Shown: positions 26,441 to 35,959, numbered from the stretch's first letter. The stretch: DNA of 64,000 nt from JAIVJM01 sp963816985 (GCA_963816985.1 CAWFMF010000004.1:310001-374000), one strand, 5' to 3'. Notes: generated from the letters alone by a model not told the origin. Numbers and translations: made by a program.

Positions 26441-28624
26441 CTATAAGGCAAAGCCTACCTGCCTCATTCTAACCGATGGCTCATTAACGATGGCTTCCGC
26501 AAAAGCCTTTTGGCTACCTATAAAAATTACCTGCTCAATTCCTCTGGTTAGAGCGGTATAGATCAGCGTTCTATCTAAGAATCTTCTCAGCCTACTGCTG
26601 GACAAGCCACTTTCCGTAATAGGAATGATCACACGTTTGAATTGACTGCCCTGCGCTTTGTGGACAGTTATGGCGTAGGCCCATTCCACGTTACCCATAT
26701 CCTCATTTGATAAGCTGATCGAGCGCCCCTCGAAGTTTACTATAGCGCGTGCGGAATTCTCCTTGTCAGTATCCTCCACTGATGGGGTTGGAAGCACCTT
26801 CTCCACGTAGCCTAGAGAACCGTTAAATAACTCGCGCTCGTAATCGTTGACGGTGTAAATCACCAAATCAGACTCCGCAATGTCCCATGCTCGAAGCTGT
26901 GGTTGGGCAGCAGTATTAATTTTATGGAAAGTGCTATTAATGTTACTAACACCAGCAGGACCAGACTTGATTGCGCCGAGGATTTGAGCCTCTTGAAAAC
27001 CGCCGAGGTCGCTCATAATATTGATCAGTTGCTCAACAATTTCGTACTGCCTACAGTCAATAAAGCTAACGCCATATCCGGCACCCCGATACGGAACGAA
27101 TTCAGGGATAACTCCCTTTCTTACTTGGCTGGCTACAAGGGGGATGCCAGTGGATTCCGCTTGCCTATGAACTTGCGTTAATTCGACCATAGGCACGGAT
27201 GTACTATCGGCCAAAATATGAAATACGAGTCCCGGCCCAATTGGGGGGAGTTGATATGGATCACCTACAAAAAGTAGCCTGACCTCTTCAGGTAAAACAC
27301 GCATCAATCGATACACCAATATGAGGTCGAGCATTGAAGACTCATCAATGACTATTAAATCTCCGTATCCGAGTTTAATCTGCCCGTTCTTAATTCTGTT
27401 CAAGAAGCCAATAATCGTATAAGCATCTTTACCTGTTGTTTCCCGCATACGCTGCGCCGCACGCCCGGCAAGTGCCATCTGAAAAACCGAAGCTCGCATA
27501 GCTTCAGCGACTTGATGAATGACCTTCAAGACTGTCGTCTTGCCGACCCCTGCCCCTCCTTTTATGACGGCTAACGAACTTGTAGCCGCCATGTGAACCG
27601 CGCGCCGCTGTTCTGGGTTTAAGCAGATTCCCTCTTTGTTCTCGAACTCACCTATATGAGCATCGACGAGAAGGTTGGCCCCTTCAGTTCCGAACAGGTC
27701 AAGCTGGCTGCCTCTGGAGTTAGTCAATAAGGAATTGAAGCGACGAGCAAGGTACTGCTCCATGAAGGCGCAACCCAGTGGTTGAAATCCTCTTGACGAA
27801 TCCCCTACGACAGCCCCCTCTTGGAGAGCCAAGGATAGTGCTCTTTGGGCCGTCTCCTCATCAGAAGCGTTGATTAATTGGCTTATGCCATTCTTTAGGC
27901 TCTTTTCATCTGTGAGGGTGTCCTTGTGAAGGTCGAGTCTTCTGTATGTGAACGTCTCTGTTGCAGCGACCAGACGGCGAGGATCGAGCCGCAGGACTTG
28001 GAGGCCCTTCGCAAGTTTATCGACTTCATCCCAGTTCGCTATGATCAGCAGCCTATAAGGATTCTCGCAAAGTTTCTCAACTGCCCCGGCTCCCCAGTAA
28101 CTAAGAATCTTCCTTGCTAGGCGAAGGTTGATTTTATGTTTGTTCAGGAAAGCGATGACCGATAATTCTTGCGCATTAGCTCGCCATGCGGCGACAAGTT
28201 TCTCTGCTGTTTCTTGAGTCAGAACCTCCGTGAGAGAAACGGTATCACCCTTTTCTATAACCACAGCAAGTTCATCAGCAAATTTTTTATATAGCTTCGT
28301 AGCTTTAGCAACCCCTAGACCGATCCCTCTAAAGGCGGGGTGGTTGCACAGATACTGAATCAATAGGCGACCAGTTGGCGATACCAACTCACAATGCTCA
28401 ACGTGTAGCTGATAGCGGTATTTCTCATGGAATATAAGTTCACCTATTAACTTCCACGTCTCGCCGCGATTAGGTGGATCAGGCAGGCAGTCGTAATCTA
28501 CTTTTGCGCGAATCCATTTTCCAGTGTGGTCCTGCCCGGTAAAAAAAGACCCGCCGCCGGGCCTTGGTGTGACCGTTGAAACTGTTACTGTAGTCGTAAT
28601 CTTCTTGGAGGGATTAGTACGCAC
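26441..28624 (-). CDS. RecD2-like superfamily 1B DNA helicase
   Basis: 727 residues. The N-terminal third resembles the RecD2 region with helix-hairpin-helix segments (HPAFRGIGLGVAKATKLYKK). Helicase motifs follow: Walker A KGGAGVGKTT (about residues 355-364), Walker B LIVIDESSMLD, motif III GDPYQLPPIGPG, motif V YAITVHKAQGSQF and motif VI YTALTRG. Such enzymes unwind DNA 5' to 3' in repair or replication. The gene is 14 bp downstream of a coiled-coil protein gene (28639-29118) and probably cotranscribed. It may assist replication or transfer of the element, or belong to the defence cargo; I cannot decide. Confidence 0.85.
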   Translation of the reverse strand: MRTNPSKKITTTVTVSTVTPRPGGGSFFTGQDHTGKWIRAKVDYDCLPDPPNRGETWKLIGELIFHEKYRYQLHVEHCELVSPTGRLLIQYLCNHPAFRGIGLGVAKATKLYKKFADELAVVIEKGDTVSLTEVLTQETAEKLVAAWRANAQELSVIAFLNKHKINLRLARKILSYWGAGAVEKLCENPYRLLIIANWDEVDKLAKGLQVLRLDPRRLVAATETFTYRRLDLHKDTLTDEKSLKNGISQLINASDEETAQRALSLALQEGAVVGDSSRGFQPLGCAFMEQYLARRFNSLLTNSRGSQLDLFGTEGANLLVDAHIGEFENKEGICLNPEQRRAVHMAATSSLAVIKGGAGVGKTTVLKVIHQVAEAMRASVFQMALAGRAAQRMRETTGKDAYTIIGFLNRIKNGQIKLGYGDLIVIDESSMLDLILVYRLMRVLPEEVRLLFVGDPYQLPPIGPGLVFHILADSTSVPMVELTQVHRQAESTGIPLVASQVRKGVIPEFVPYRGAGYGVSFIDCRQYEIVEQLINIMSDLGGFQEAQILGAIKSGPAGVSNINSTFHKINTAAQPQLRAWDIAESDLVIYTVNDYERELFNGSLGYVEKVLPTPSVEDTDKENSARAIVNFEGRSISLSNEDMGNVEWAYAITVHKAQGSQFKRVIIPITESGLSSSRLRRFLDRTLIYTALTRGIEQVIFIGSQKAFAEAIVNEPSVRMRQVGFAL

Positions 28625-28638
28625 TTAATGAAGGCTAG

Positions 28639-29118
28639 CTATGCAATGAATCTTCTACCATTAGTCGTCATGACCTCTTCAAAAACAGTGTATTGACGGA
28701 GTTTTTCTTTAAGCTCTCGATTCTCACGTTTGAAAGCATCCCTTTCCGCAATAACAACAGACAGTCTTCCTTCAAGCTCCTGAACACGACGGTTACTCTT
28801 CTCTAATCGTTTCTCTGTATGTTCTATCCTTCCGGGGGACTCTTTCTTCTCAGTTGTAATACCCAGTTCCTTAGCAGCATCCTCAATTACAGCTCGCGCT
28901 TCAGGATTATCTCGAAAAACCCCACGGTCGAACTCACATTCAAATGCAATAGCACTCAAGTTTGGCTGACCATCTCTATTGCCGGGGAGAGGCTCGCTAC
29001 GCTGTCTTTTTATATTTACGTATGCACGTACTTTTTCTACATTTTCCCTTCCCTTTTGCTGTCCACTTTTGCCCGTTCGCTCAGTTGTTATTTCAATGCC
29101 TGCATCATTACTCATCAC
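28639..29118 (-). CDS. unknown coiled-coil protein upstream of the helicase
   Basis: 159 residues. The N-terminal half is soluble without a recognised domain (LSAIAFECEFDRGVFRDNPE). From about residue 95 a coiled coil runs to near the end (RIEHTEKRLEKSNRRVQELE and onward). It precedes the helicase gene by 14 bp. The tail recalls the coiled coil in the 25285-25965 protein, which hints at a shared partner, but I see no clear homology. The start ATG 29118 could equally be the next Met. Confidence 0.5.
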   Translation of the reverse strand: MMSNDAGIEITTERTGKSGQQKGRENVEKVRAYVNIKRQRSEPLPGNRDGQPNLSAIAFECEFDRGVFRDNPEARAVIEDAAKELGITTEKKESPGRIEHTEKRLEKSNRRVQELEGRLSVVIAERDAFKRENRELKEKLRQYTVFEEVMTTNGRRFIA

Positions 29119-29224
29119 CGTCTCCTCTCATTATCTCACTGCTAAAATATAACTTATGCTCGGCCTTGAAAATATAACTCGATGGGTCTGCTGGTTATAC
29201 GTATTTAACCGGCGTTCTATCTCT

Positions 29225-29671
29225 TCACAATTCCGATAGTAGTCTACGCGCCTTACAAGCTAATATCGCCCACTGATTAAGCTGTTGCCGACTTAAAGCT
29301 GGGTTATTACGCTCAAGATTATCAGCTAATTGTCTAAGAGTGTTAGTAATCGTCTCTGCACTAACGACGGGCACAGGTTGCTCATCCAAGGTGAGCAACT
29401 CGTATTGATGTCCGTCATTTGATCCCGGCTCTGAGAATCGTAATAGGAAGCCGTAGGCTTCAAGAGCTGCAATTGAATCATCAATCGTGTTCAGTGAGCC
29501 AATGTTAGCGCCCTGCTGTATTTCCCGTCGTGACACCTGAAAGCGCCTCGTCGGTGGACTTGTCATGAAGGCTATGCTTCTTAGATAAGTCCAGACAATG
29601 AGTACGCTTCCTTTAATCGGGGTGCTGATACCTTTAGGCCCGTCTGAAGGTCTTCGAGGCGCGAGATTCAT
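29225..29671 (-). CDS. winged-helix DNA-binding protein
   Basis: 148 residues. The segment SVLIVWTYLRSIAF to ALEAYGFLLRFSE has the order of a winged helix: a helical core, a recognition helix around VSRREIQQGANIGSL, and a wing. Similar domains occur in replication-initiator and plasmid regulators. The C-terminal helices (QLADNLERNNPALSRQQLNQ) may mediate oligomerisation. It lies 106 bp upstream of the coiled-coil/helicase pair on the same strand, so it may start that transcript. Its function is inferred only. Confidence 0.5.
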   Translation of the reverse strand: MNLAPRRPSDGPKGISTPIKGSVLIVWTYLRSIAFMTSPPTRRFQVSRREIQQGANIGSLNTIDDSIAALEAYGFLLRFSEPGSNDGHQYELLTLDEQPVPVVSAETITNTLRQLADNLERNNPALSRQQLNQWAILACKARRLLSEL

Positions 29672-29713
29672 TTCCCTTCTAGTTCATCTGACAAGTCCAA
29701 CGGGTATTCAATC

Positions 29714-29968
29714 TTATGGTGATGGAGATTTTCGTAAGCCCACACTGATCAGAACGATAATGGCAGGCAAACACAGCAGAAAGATAGCGATCAAGACTGC
29801 GATTACGCAGCCCCATCTCGGCTCACCTCCACTTTCATACATTACAGCACCACAAAAAGGGCAGAGGTGTTGCGTCCTCAAATACGACAATCTGCCTCTG
29901 ATGTGCCATAGTCTCGGCACGACGTGTCGCCCGCATTTTGGGCATGCGATCCTGTCGTCACTTGCCAT
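29714..29968 (-). CDS. small zinc-ribbon membrane protein
   Basis: 84 residues. Two Cys pairs (IACPKCGRHV and HLCPFCGAVMY) form a zinc ribbon in the first half. One hydrophobic segment (WGCVIAVLIAIFLLCLPAII) anchors the C-terminal half in the membrane. I do not recognise a specific family. It is on the same strand as the winged-helix gene and 42 bp before it. Confidence 0.55.
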   Translation of the reverse strand: MASDDRIACPKCGRHVVPRLWHIRGRLSYLRTQHLCPFCGAVMYESGGEPRWGCVIAVLIAIFLLCLPAIIVLISVGLRKSPSP

Positions 29969-30219
29969 ATTTATATTTGTATATTTACCGTGTATCCGAC
30001 CCAGATGACGCCTTACGACGCTTTTGCTATCTTGGGGCCGGTTAGTATGTAATTTGCATATGAGCGCTGCGGTTCCACATCACGGATGATGTGCGCCGCA
30101 CGGGAGTTAAAAGCACTCAATCTCCCGGCGAATTTATCCTGCCTTAATATCCTAGAACGATTTGGTTCCAGCGGCAAGAGTAAAACACTCTACTTCTTCC
30201 TATCGGGAGGTCTATCCTG

Positions 30220-30537
30220 ATGGGAAAAGTTCCCCGCCCAAAACCTGCGCGTTTAGCAGAAAAACTCCTTCAAGTTCGATTGGCGCTCGGTCTGTCTCAG
30301 AATGGGATGCTTAAGCAGCTAGGTCTTGATGAAGGCTCATTCCGCAGTAGCATTTCTGGCTATGAATTAGGTACACGTGAGCCGCCTCTCCCTATTCTGT
30401 TGAGTTATGCGCGTGCCGCAGGAGTTTATGTGGATGTGCTGATTGACGATCAATTGGATATGCCGGATAAATTGCCAAGCTCTCGGACTCACGCAGGTGT
30501 TAGAAGTAAAGAAAATACTGTGTCAAAAAGAAGGTGA
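30220..30537 (+). CDS. XRE-family helix-turn-helix regulator (island copy)
   Basis: 105 residues with a Cro/C1-type domain: LLQVRLALGLSQNGMLKQLG, then ISGYELGTREPPLPILLSYA. ATG 30220 follows CGGGAGG. It has a close paralogue in the chromosomal backbone (58529-58843), and the region around the start codon is also alike (CGGGAGGT, then TCCTGATGGG). It stands alone between the small zinc-ribbon gene and the Argonaute operon, transcribed toward the latter. It could regulate island genes; its targets are unknown. The 29969-30219 stretch upstream holds its promoter region and nothing else I can name. Confidence 0.85.
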   Translation: MGKVPRPKPARLAEKLLQVRLALGLSQNGMLKQLGLDEGSFRSSISGYELGTREPPLPILLSYARAAGVYVDVLIDDQLDMPDKLPSSRTHAGVRSKENTVSKRR

Positions 30538-30769
30538 AGTATTCTCAAACTAACATACGGGACTGATTCGCTTGTTGCCACTTCCTGAACCAAACTTACT
30601 TATATTACCCGCCTACAGTCAGGTTGCTAATGTGCTCTGAGAAGTATTAATTAGAGATGAGTTAGACTTACACGAGAATCTCCCAGCTTCAAAGAAGCAA
30701 TAAGGCGTTCCAAAGTCTGCGAAGAGGTCAAAGAAATCCATAGTCTTTGCTATCGGAATACAGGGGGAC

Positions 30770-32260
30770 TTACATATAGTATTTGTACTTCCGCTCCGGC
30801 TTCTGAGCTGAGGGCACTTCACGCAGAATATCTCCAACCAAGCGAGAGAAGCGCAGCGTTATTGGCATCAGCCCTGAAAAATTCGCTGAGTTCCAATTCA
30901 TCTTTGTTAGCACAAGACTTTCTCGTAGAAGCTGTGTCCTTGAAGTGTCCCCTACATGATCAGCAATCTGTAAGGGCGACGGCACATGACCGTGCGGGTA
31001 TCTACCAAGAATCGGAAGATAGCCGCTCGTGTAAAGATAAGATGTGTCGCCAACAGTGAATGCAGTACCTCGCAACGGTGGATACTGCCCGGCTCGAATC
31101 AAACGCACTTCGCTTGTCGGGCTTAGGGCTACCAGATCGTACTGAGACACGTTCGACAAAGCTGCCTCAAAGCCTGCTCTTTCACTTGGCTCATACCTTG
31201 AAGTCTTATGCACAACTACACGCTGGGGAAGTTGCCCCCTGCGCTCTTCTCGATATAGCTCCAACACCATCCCGATTAACTTACCGGCTAACTCTTCGCT
31301 TAAATGTGGAGTCTTACCATCCTTCTTTTCATTCCACTGAAAATCATGGCCCCTCAGTACAAGACCTTCTCCGTTTTCATCAAAAGCTTGCACAACACTT
31401 GTACGCAACGTAGAAGCTTCACCGAGAGGGCGAAAGAAACTTATGCCTATAAAACAACTTGAAGGAGGCAGACCTATAGGACTCCACGGAAGGCCATCTA
31501 CTTTAGAGTAGAGACCCGCGAAAAGATTCCACGCAATGACTGATTTGTGATCGAGTTTCCTCGTTTTCGTGGCTAACCCTGTAGTTGTCTCAAGAAGAAT
31601 TTGCGTCGGTTTTTTGTATTTCATCGCCATTGCCTTGAACGAACGGCGAAGGTCTCTATGGACTTTCCCTAACCCCTTTTCAAAGTAATCGGTAACTCGG
31701 CATCTCTTATAGAGGTCTTGCGGAAGCACGAGCACAATGTAATCGAGCGGATAATCCTTGCGAGTGAGAAGATCGAGTTTGCTCTCTAATAGAGCAACCA
31801 TAGTCTCAAATCGTTGACGCTGATTTCTTATATCAAGTATATCGTTGCTTTCGCGCCTAGTAATCGACTCCACAAGATTTGAGTCGGTCTGAAGCTCGCA
31901 GCGAAAGCCCCTATCCTGCTGGCAGCCGGGGAAAGGAGCATGATCATCATCACCATCAATGCCATCAGCGCATTCAGCGTAGAACTGGCGAGCATTTTCT
32001 ACGGCTTCCGCTGTTCCAATGAATCCAACGTGAACCTCTCGCTTATGGCGCGCAGTATTCAGTGAACGTGGGCCATAGAGGGGAATACCTACTTTCGGGT
32101 CAGCATGAGTCATGCCATCCGCAAACAACAGTTCAGGCTCTTCTCCCCATTCCGTAGAGACACGAGGCGTTTCAAGCCGAAGCGGACGCAGTCTTGAACC
32201 CGGCTCTATCTTAGGCTTAATCGTCCTCGAATTCGTCTTCAGCTTCGTCCTCGGTCTCAT
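30770..32260 (-). CDS. short prokaryotic Argonaute (MID-PIWI), catalytically inactive type
   Basis: 496 residues, the length of short Argonautes that keep only MID and PIWI domains. PIWI hallmarks are KVDGLPWSPIGL, CFIGISFFRP (about residue 270), RVVVHKTSRYEPSERAGFE (about 347) and the C-terminal LTKMNWNSANFSGLMPITLR (about 451). The first catalytic Asp, expected in the GISFF strand, is Ser, and the third is not seen near VVVHK, so it should bind a guide and target without cutting. Known short Argonautes work as guide-directed sensors that activate a partner nuclease or NADase. The gene overlaps its HNH partner by 44 bp, indicating coupled synthesis and a complex. Confidence 0.88.
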   Translation of the reverse strand: MRPRTKLKTNSRTIKPKIEPGSRLRPLRLETPRVSTEWGEEPELLFADGMTHADPKVGIPLYGPRSLNTARHKREVHVGFIGTAEAVENARQFYAECADGIDGDDDHAPFPGCQQDRGFRCELQTDSNLVESITRRESNDILDIRNQRQRFETMVALLESKLDLLTRKDYPLDYIVLVLPQDLYKRCRVTDYFEKGLGKVHRDLRRSFKAMAMKYKKPTQILLETTTGLATKTRKLDHKSVIAWNLFAGLYSKVDGLPWSPIGLPPSSCFIGISFFRPLGEASTLRTSVVQAFDENGEGLVLRGHDFQWNEKKDGKTPHLSEELAGKLIGMVLELYREERRGQLPQRVVVHKTSRYEPSERAGFEAALSNVSQYDLVALSPTSEVRLIRAGQYPPLRGTAFTVGDTSYLYTSGYLPILGRYPHGHVPSPLQIADHVGDTSRTQLLRESLVLTKMNWNSANFSGLMPITLRFSRLVGDILREVPSAQKPERKYKYYM

Positions 32261-33521
32261 CCCAATCTATCTCCTCGCCTGTTGCCACTTCATTTAAATC
32301 CATCAACGTAAACAAATCTTCTGGGTATAGCTGAGTTGTAAGCGGCTTATCATCGCCCGGAATACCAGGGGAGCGTACATTAAAAGAGAGCAGTTGCGCG
32401 TCTATGACTGCTGATTGCGTTCCGAAGTCTAAGATGATTCTTGGACTTCCTTTAGCCAGATAGTCTCGCCAAAAATGTACTTCTCGCAAGTAAAGCTCGT
32501 TGTACATTTTCGCCTTGAGGCTCGTAACTTTGGCTCCGATCTGAGCAGAAGGTAGTGGCTCAACACTATCTTTTGTAACGTGCCTTTCAGGTCTTAAGGC
32601 TAAAACCCACTGCATCTCTGCCATTTGATAAAACTTTATCCCGGCACCCATATGCCACCAGTAGTTACGCGGCTCTCCTGTCTTCTTTCTTTTAGGCTGC
32701 CATACAACACGCTTTCTTTTTTGCCAGCCTTTGAGCGTCGTGTAAGTAACGTGTCGCTCTTCGCCTTCTTTAAGAACCGGAAAGTAGAATCGGTAGTGAT
32801 CTGGGTCATACCGCACTCCCAATCGTCCAGTATGCTTATAGAGCGTGCGGTTGAGAAGATTGATGTATCGGCGCTTTCCTTCAGCATTAGCCCACATATC
32901 AGTGGCGCGAAGTCTTTCGACCTTATCGGTCTTTACAAGTCCGGCAAAGGGACCATTTTTATCGCTCAGGTCGTGAAAAGCTAGAAATTTTTCGCGCAGA
33001 ATGAATGGCGTTAGCTCATTTTTGTTCTCTGGATATTTAACGAGCTTCTTAACTTCTTCAAGCTCGGTTTGTAGATAGTCAGTCTCAGCAGCGAAGACGA
33101 CTTGCGGCAAGTGAGTAACTGTTAAGAGCGTGCTATGAACAGTATCAACCTTAAGAGGCTCTTTCGTTTCTTTAGCTGGATTCGCTGTAGCGTATTTAAT
33201 CCGGTCTTCGTGATCCAGCTTCATTTGCCTGAGCACAGGGACACTAAAGGTACGCGGCTGTGAGTCGATGATTTTGTGATGCTCGCGGCAAAGCAAGATA
33301 AGGTTTGTGTGTTTACTACGCTCTTTCTCATCCATCACATCATCGCCACGCGGACCTTGCCGACTGTCAGCAACAATATGAGCCATTTCCCCGATTATCA
33401 CCGCATCATCAAGAGTTGTTCCCGGCTCAATAAGGCTTCGTCCACATCCCCGAAAAGCGCACACGCCTCCCGACTTGAGGCATAACACCTTCATTTCTTT
33501 TTCCGGTATGTCCTGTCTCAC
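32217..33521 (-). CDS. HNH nuclease fused to an APAZ-like domain, Argonaute partner
   Basis: 434 residues. The N-terminus is an HNH nuclease: GVCAFRGCGRSL with paired Cys, GEMAHIVADSRQGPRG (about 44-59) and NLILLCREHHKIID (about 73-86). The rest, from about residue 190, has the length and position of the APAZ domain by which effectors bind short Argonautes, ending in a very acidic tail (EEIDWDETEDEAEDEFE). HNH-APAZ partners of short Argonautes (the SPARHA group) are reported to destroy DNA when the Argonaute recognises invader nucleic acid, causing abortive defence. The APAZ call rests on context and length more than on a motif. It is the first gene of the pair, divergent from the restriction operon. 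Confidence 0.8.
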   Translation of the reverse strand: MRQDIPEKEMKVLCLKSGGVCAFRGCGRSLIEPGTTLDDAVIIGEMAHIVADSRQGPRGDDVMDEKERSKHTNLILLCREHHKIIDSQPRTFSVPVLRQMKLDHEDRIKYATANPAKETKEPLKVDTVHSTLLTVTHLPQVVFAAETDYLQTELEEVKKLVKYPENKNELTPFILREKFLAFHDLSDKNGPFAGLVKTDKVERLRATDMWANAEGKRRYINLLNRTLYKHTGRLGVRYDPDHYRFYFPVLKEGEERHVTYTTLKGWQKRKRVVWQPKRKKTGEPRNYWWHMGAGIKFYQMAEMQWVLALRPERHVTKDSVEPLPSAQIGAKVTSLKAKMYNELYLREVHFWRDYLAKGSPRIILDFGTQSAVIDAQLLSFNVRSPGIPGDDKPLTTQLYPEDLFTLMDLNEVATGEEIDWDETEDEAEDEFEDD

Positions 33522-33764
33522 TGATTCCCCTCAAGACTTCGCATCGTCACAGGCAATAGTCCTTCGGGAGGAGGACGCGACGGCTCGAAAGATGACTTGG
33601 TAGGATTTTATCACTTCTCCCATGTTTTAGCCGCTTTTTAGTTTTCTTCACAAATTACATCTTGCATCAGAGCGTGCAAGCAATAAGGTAATATATGGTT
33701 GAAAACCATAGGTGATTTTTATAATTAGTTTGTTATTATCATATGGTTTAAGTTAATATAATTG

Positions 33765-33793
33765 TTGACACCTGACTAGGTTGATGGTAAAAG
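33765..33793 (+). promoter_or_regulatory. possible sigma-70-type promoter of the restriction operon
   Basis: TTGACA (33765-33770) is followed 17 bp later by TAAAAG (33788-33793), a weak -10. It lies in the A+T-rich 280-bp gap between the divergent HNH-APAZ and zinc-ribbon genes, 10 bp before the latter's start codon, so the leader would be very short. A small hairpin, TATGGTT/AACCATA, lies upstream near 33693-33711. Confidence 0.35.
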
Positions 33794-33802
33794 GCGCGTT
33801 GC

Positions 33803-33976
33803 ATGCCGAAGTTCAGAAAACAAGTCTGGGCTTATAGGTGTACGAGGTGCGAGCATGAATGGATACCCGTGAAAGAAAGTAATCCTCCGGTGCAGTGTCC
33901 AAAATGCAGAAGCCCGTACTGGGATCGTCCTCGTCGAGAGAAAAAGCAGGGGAAAATCGTAGGGAAATCGAAGTAA
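33803..33976 (+). CDS. small zinc-ribbon protein (57 residues)
   Basis: ATG 33803 to TAA 33976 encodes MPKFRKQVWAYRCTRCEHEW and on to CPKCRSPYWDRPRREKK. Two CxxC pairs form a zinc ribbon, followed by a basic tail. Proteins of this size and motif (CPKC then a Tyr-Trp segment) are common in archaea and bacteria, often beside DNA-modifying genes. It is 72 bp upstream of the methyltransferase gene on the same strand and is probably cotranscribed. A DNA- or partner-binding role is inferred from position. Confidence 0.65.
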   Translation: MPKFRKQVWAYRCTRCEHEWIPVKESNPPVQCPKCRSPYWDRPRREKKQGKIVGKSK

Positions 33977-34048
33977 TCGAAGGAGGCTTGGGGTTCAGGA
34001 GTACTCGTTGTTACACTGTTACTTTCTACGCCTACCCGGAAAACAAGA

Positions 34049-35260
34049 ATGGCAGCAAAATTCAACAAGAAAGATTTGATAGATACGGCTGAGGTGGCAG
34101 GCGGCGCTCGTCTTAGCGCCGTCCCTGCCCGCACTACTGACGCTAGTGCAAACGGGGCGAGCGCCAACGGTAATGGTCATTACGCAAAATCCGCTAAACC
34201 TTCCAACTCATCCAAGACATCAACACCAGATTTACAAACCCAGACGCTCTTCTCTGAAACCAGAATTATCAAAGGTGACGCTCGGCATCTTGACGCTATC
34301 GAAGACAAGTCAGTAGACCTAGTGGTTACGTCTTCACCGTACTGGCGCAAGAGGGACTACAAAGTTGAAAATCAGATAGGACAAGAGCCTACTGCCAATG
34401 AATTCGTTGCTGCAATCATTGAATGTCTCAGAGAGTGGCGCAGAGTTCTTAGACCCACAGGGTCAGTGTTTCTTAATATCGGCGACACTTATCACAATAG
34501 AAGCCTTGCAGGTATACCCGGAAAGATTGAGGCGGCGGCTGTAGACGACCGTTGGTTAATCCGCAACAAGATTATTTGGGCTAAGAAGAGGGGAATGCCG
34601 GAGCCTTCAAAAAGCCGACTAGCAAATCGCTACGAATACATCTTTCATTTCGCAGTCACTACAGATTACTACTACGACCTTTTTGCTTACGCTGAGAAGT
34701 ACGGTAAGAACGGCGCTAATCCCGGAGACATTTGGTATATCGATCCGGGGAGACATATGGGTGATCACCTTGCCCCTTTTCCTGCTGAGATAGTAGAACG
34801 TGCAATAACGCTTGCTTGTCCAGAGAGTGTCTGCGCTAATTGCGGCAAGCCTCAGACCCGCATAGTGCGCCGAACGATGGAGCTTGATCCAAACCGTCCA
34901 CAAGCGAAGCGGGCAATGGAAATTGCGCGTGAGGCTGGCTTAACGCCTGAGCACATCGCCGCAGTTCAGGCAACGGGAGTCTCAGACGCGGGAAAGGCTT
35001 TAAAAGTTCAAAATGGCACGGGCAAAAACTCTGCTCGCGTTAAGGAACTCGCCGCTGAAGCAAAGAAGGTCTTAGGTGGGTACTTCCGCGAATTTACGTT
35101 TGCGCGTAGGGAGACCGTTGGCTGGACAAAGTGTGATTGCGACGCAAGAACAATTCCGGGAGTTCTGCTGGACCCTTTTATGGGCACGGGCACTGCACTC
35201 AAAATTGCCGAAAAAATGGGACGTTCTGCGATTGGTGTTGACTTAAATCCTGTTTACTGA
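34049..35260 (+). CDS. DNA methyltransferase, beta-class (N4-cytosine or N6-adenine)
   Basis: 403 residues. The catalytic motif TSSPYW (residues 94-99) comes before the S-adenosylmethionine-binding motif DPFMGTGTALKIAEKMG (from residue 375), the order of beta-class amino-methyltransferases; Ser before Pro-Tyr favours N4-cytosine but does not prove it. Between them CANCGK and CDCDA supply a zinc-binding insert typical of this group. The first 60 residues are low-complexity Ser/Ala/Asn-rich. It heads an operon with a McrB/McrC-like pair, so it probably protects host sites that the nucleases read. No separate specificity subunit is present; recognition must lie in this protein. Confidence 0.88.
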   Translation: MAAKFNKKDLIDTAEVAGGARLSAVPARTTDASANGASANGNGHYAKSAKPSNSSKTSTPDLQTQTLFSETRIIKGDARHLDAIEDKSVDLVVTSSPYWRKRDYKVENQIGQEPTANEFVAAIIECLREWRRVLRPTGSVFLNIGDTYHNRSLAGIPGKIEAAAVDDRWLIRNKIIWAKKRGMPEPSKSRLANRYEYIFHFAVTTDYYYDLFAYAEKYGKNGANPGDIWYIDPGRHMGDHLAPFPAEIVERAITLACPESVCANCGKPQTRIVRRTMELDPNRPQAKRAMEIAREAGLTPEHIAAVQATGVSDAGKALKVQNGTGKNSARVKELAAEAKKVLGGYFREFTFARRETVGWTKCDCDARTIPGVLLDPFMGTGTALKIAEKMGRSAIGVDLNPVY

Positions 35261-35320
35261 ACATCCCCTACCGCTTATACTGAGGTCGCTCCATTTATCC
35301 CTTCACCCAAGGAAGCGACC

Positions 35321-35959
35321 TTGGTTCAATACATCGTAAAACCCGCGATTGTAGCTGATTGTTTGGAAGAACTCCGAAATCAGCGGATTCATAATAATTT
35401 CGCAGGTTATCTGTGCGTTAAGCGCACGGCTTTCCGGGACAGCAGAAACGATAATTTGCAGGTGAATTTCAAGGATTTCTTCGATAATTTCTTTAGGGTC
35501 GAAGGTGCTCCTTCCGATAAACCTTATGCAATGCCCTTCTGGGATGCGCCGCCCTCAGAAGCTAACAAGTGGTTTAACGAAAACGTCGCTGGGTCATATG
35601 CGCCGAGTTCTCTTCGTTCTGGCTCGCCTTTCCGCAAAGTGATTGGAGTTGAAGGTTCACGGCGAGCCGCAGATATTCGATACTCTCTGCTAGAAGATGA
35701 TGCGAAGCTTGCCTTAAAGCATCTGCTCTACAATACACAAATTCCGGCTTTATCTTTAGCGACGTTTCTTTACAGAGACTTTGCTATTTCAGTTGATGAG
35801 GGTGCAGTGCCGACCAATCACGCCATAGTGCAGGTTTTTCAAGAAGAGTTCGGATTTATCGATGAGGCCCTTGATTACATCGGCGATGATTTTGAAACTC
35901 TCTTTTCTTATGACTACGAGAGCGCGGAAGGAGAGACCGACTGGTTTGAACCTCTATGA
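35321..35959 (+). CDS. unknown protein between methyltransferase and McrB-like genes
   Basis: 212 residues starting with TTG at 35321 after AAGGAAG (5-bp spacing). I do not recognise the family. It is acidic, with an aromatic-rich segment (FKDFFDNFFRVEGAP) and SRRAADIRYSLLEDDAKLAL resembling a helix-turn-helix-like stretch. The final ATGA overlaps the McrB-like start, so it is translationally coupled to it. Such a position suggests a DNA-recognition or regulatory subunit for the McrB-like ATPase, which itself lacks an N-terminal DNA-binding domain. Confidence 0.6.
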   Translation: MVQYIVKPAIVADCLEELRNQRIHNNFAGYLCVKRTAFRDSRNDNLQVNFKDFFDNFFRVEGAPSDKPYAMPFWDAPPSEANKWFNENVAGSYAPSSLRSGSPFRKVIGVEGSRRAADIRYSLLEDDAKLALKHLLYNTQIPALSLATFLYRDFAISVDEGAVPTNHAIVQVFQEEFGFIDEALDYIGDDFETLFSYDYESAEGETDWFEPL

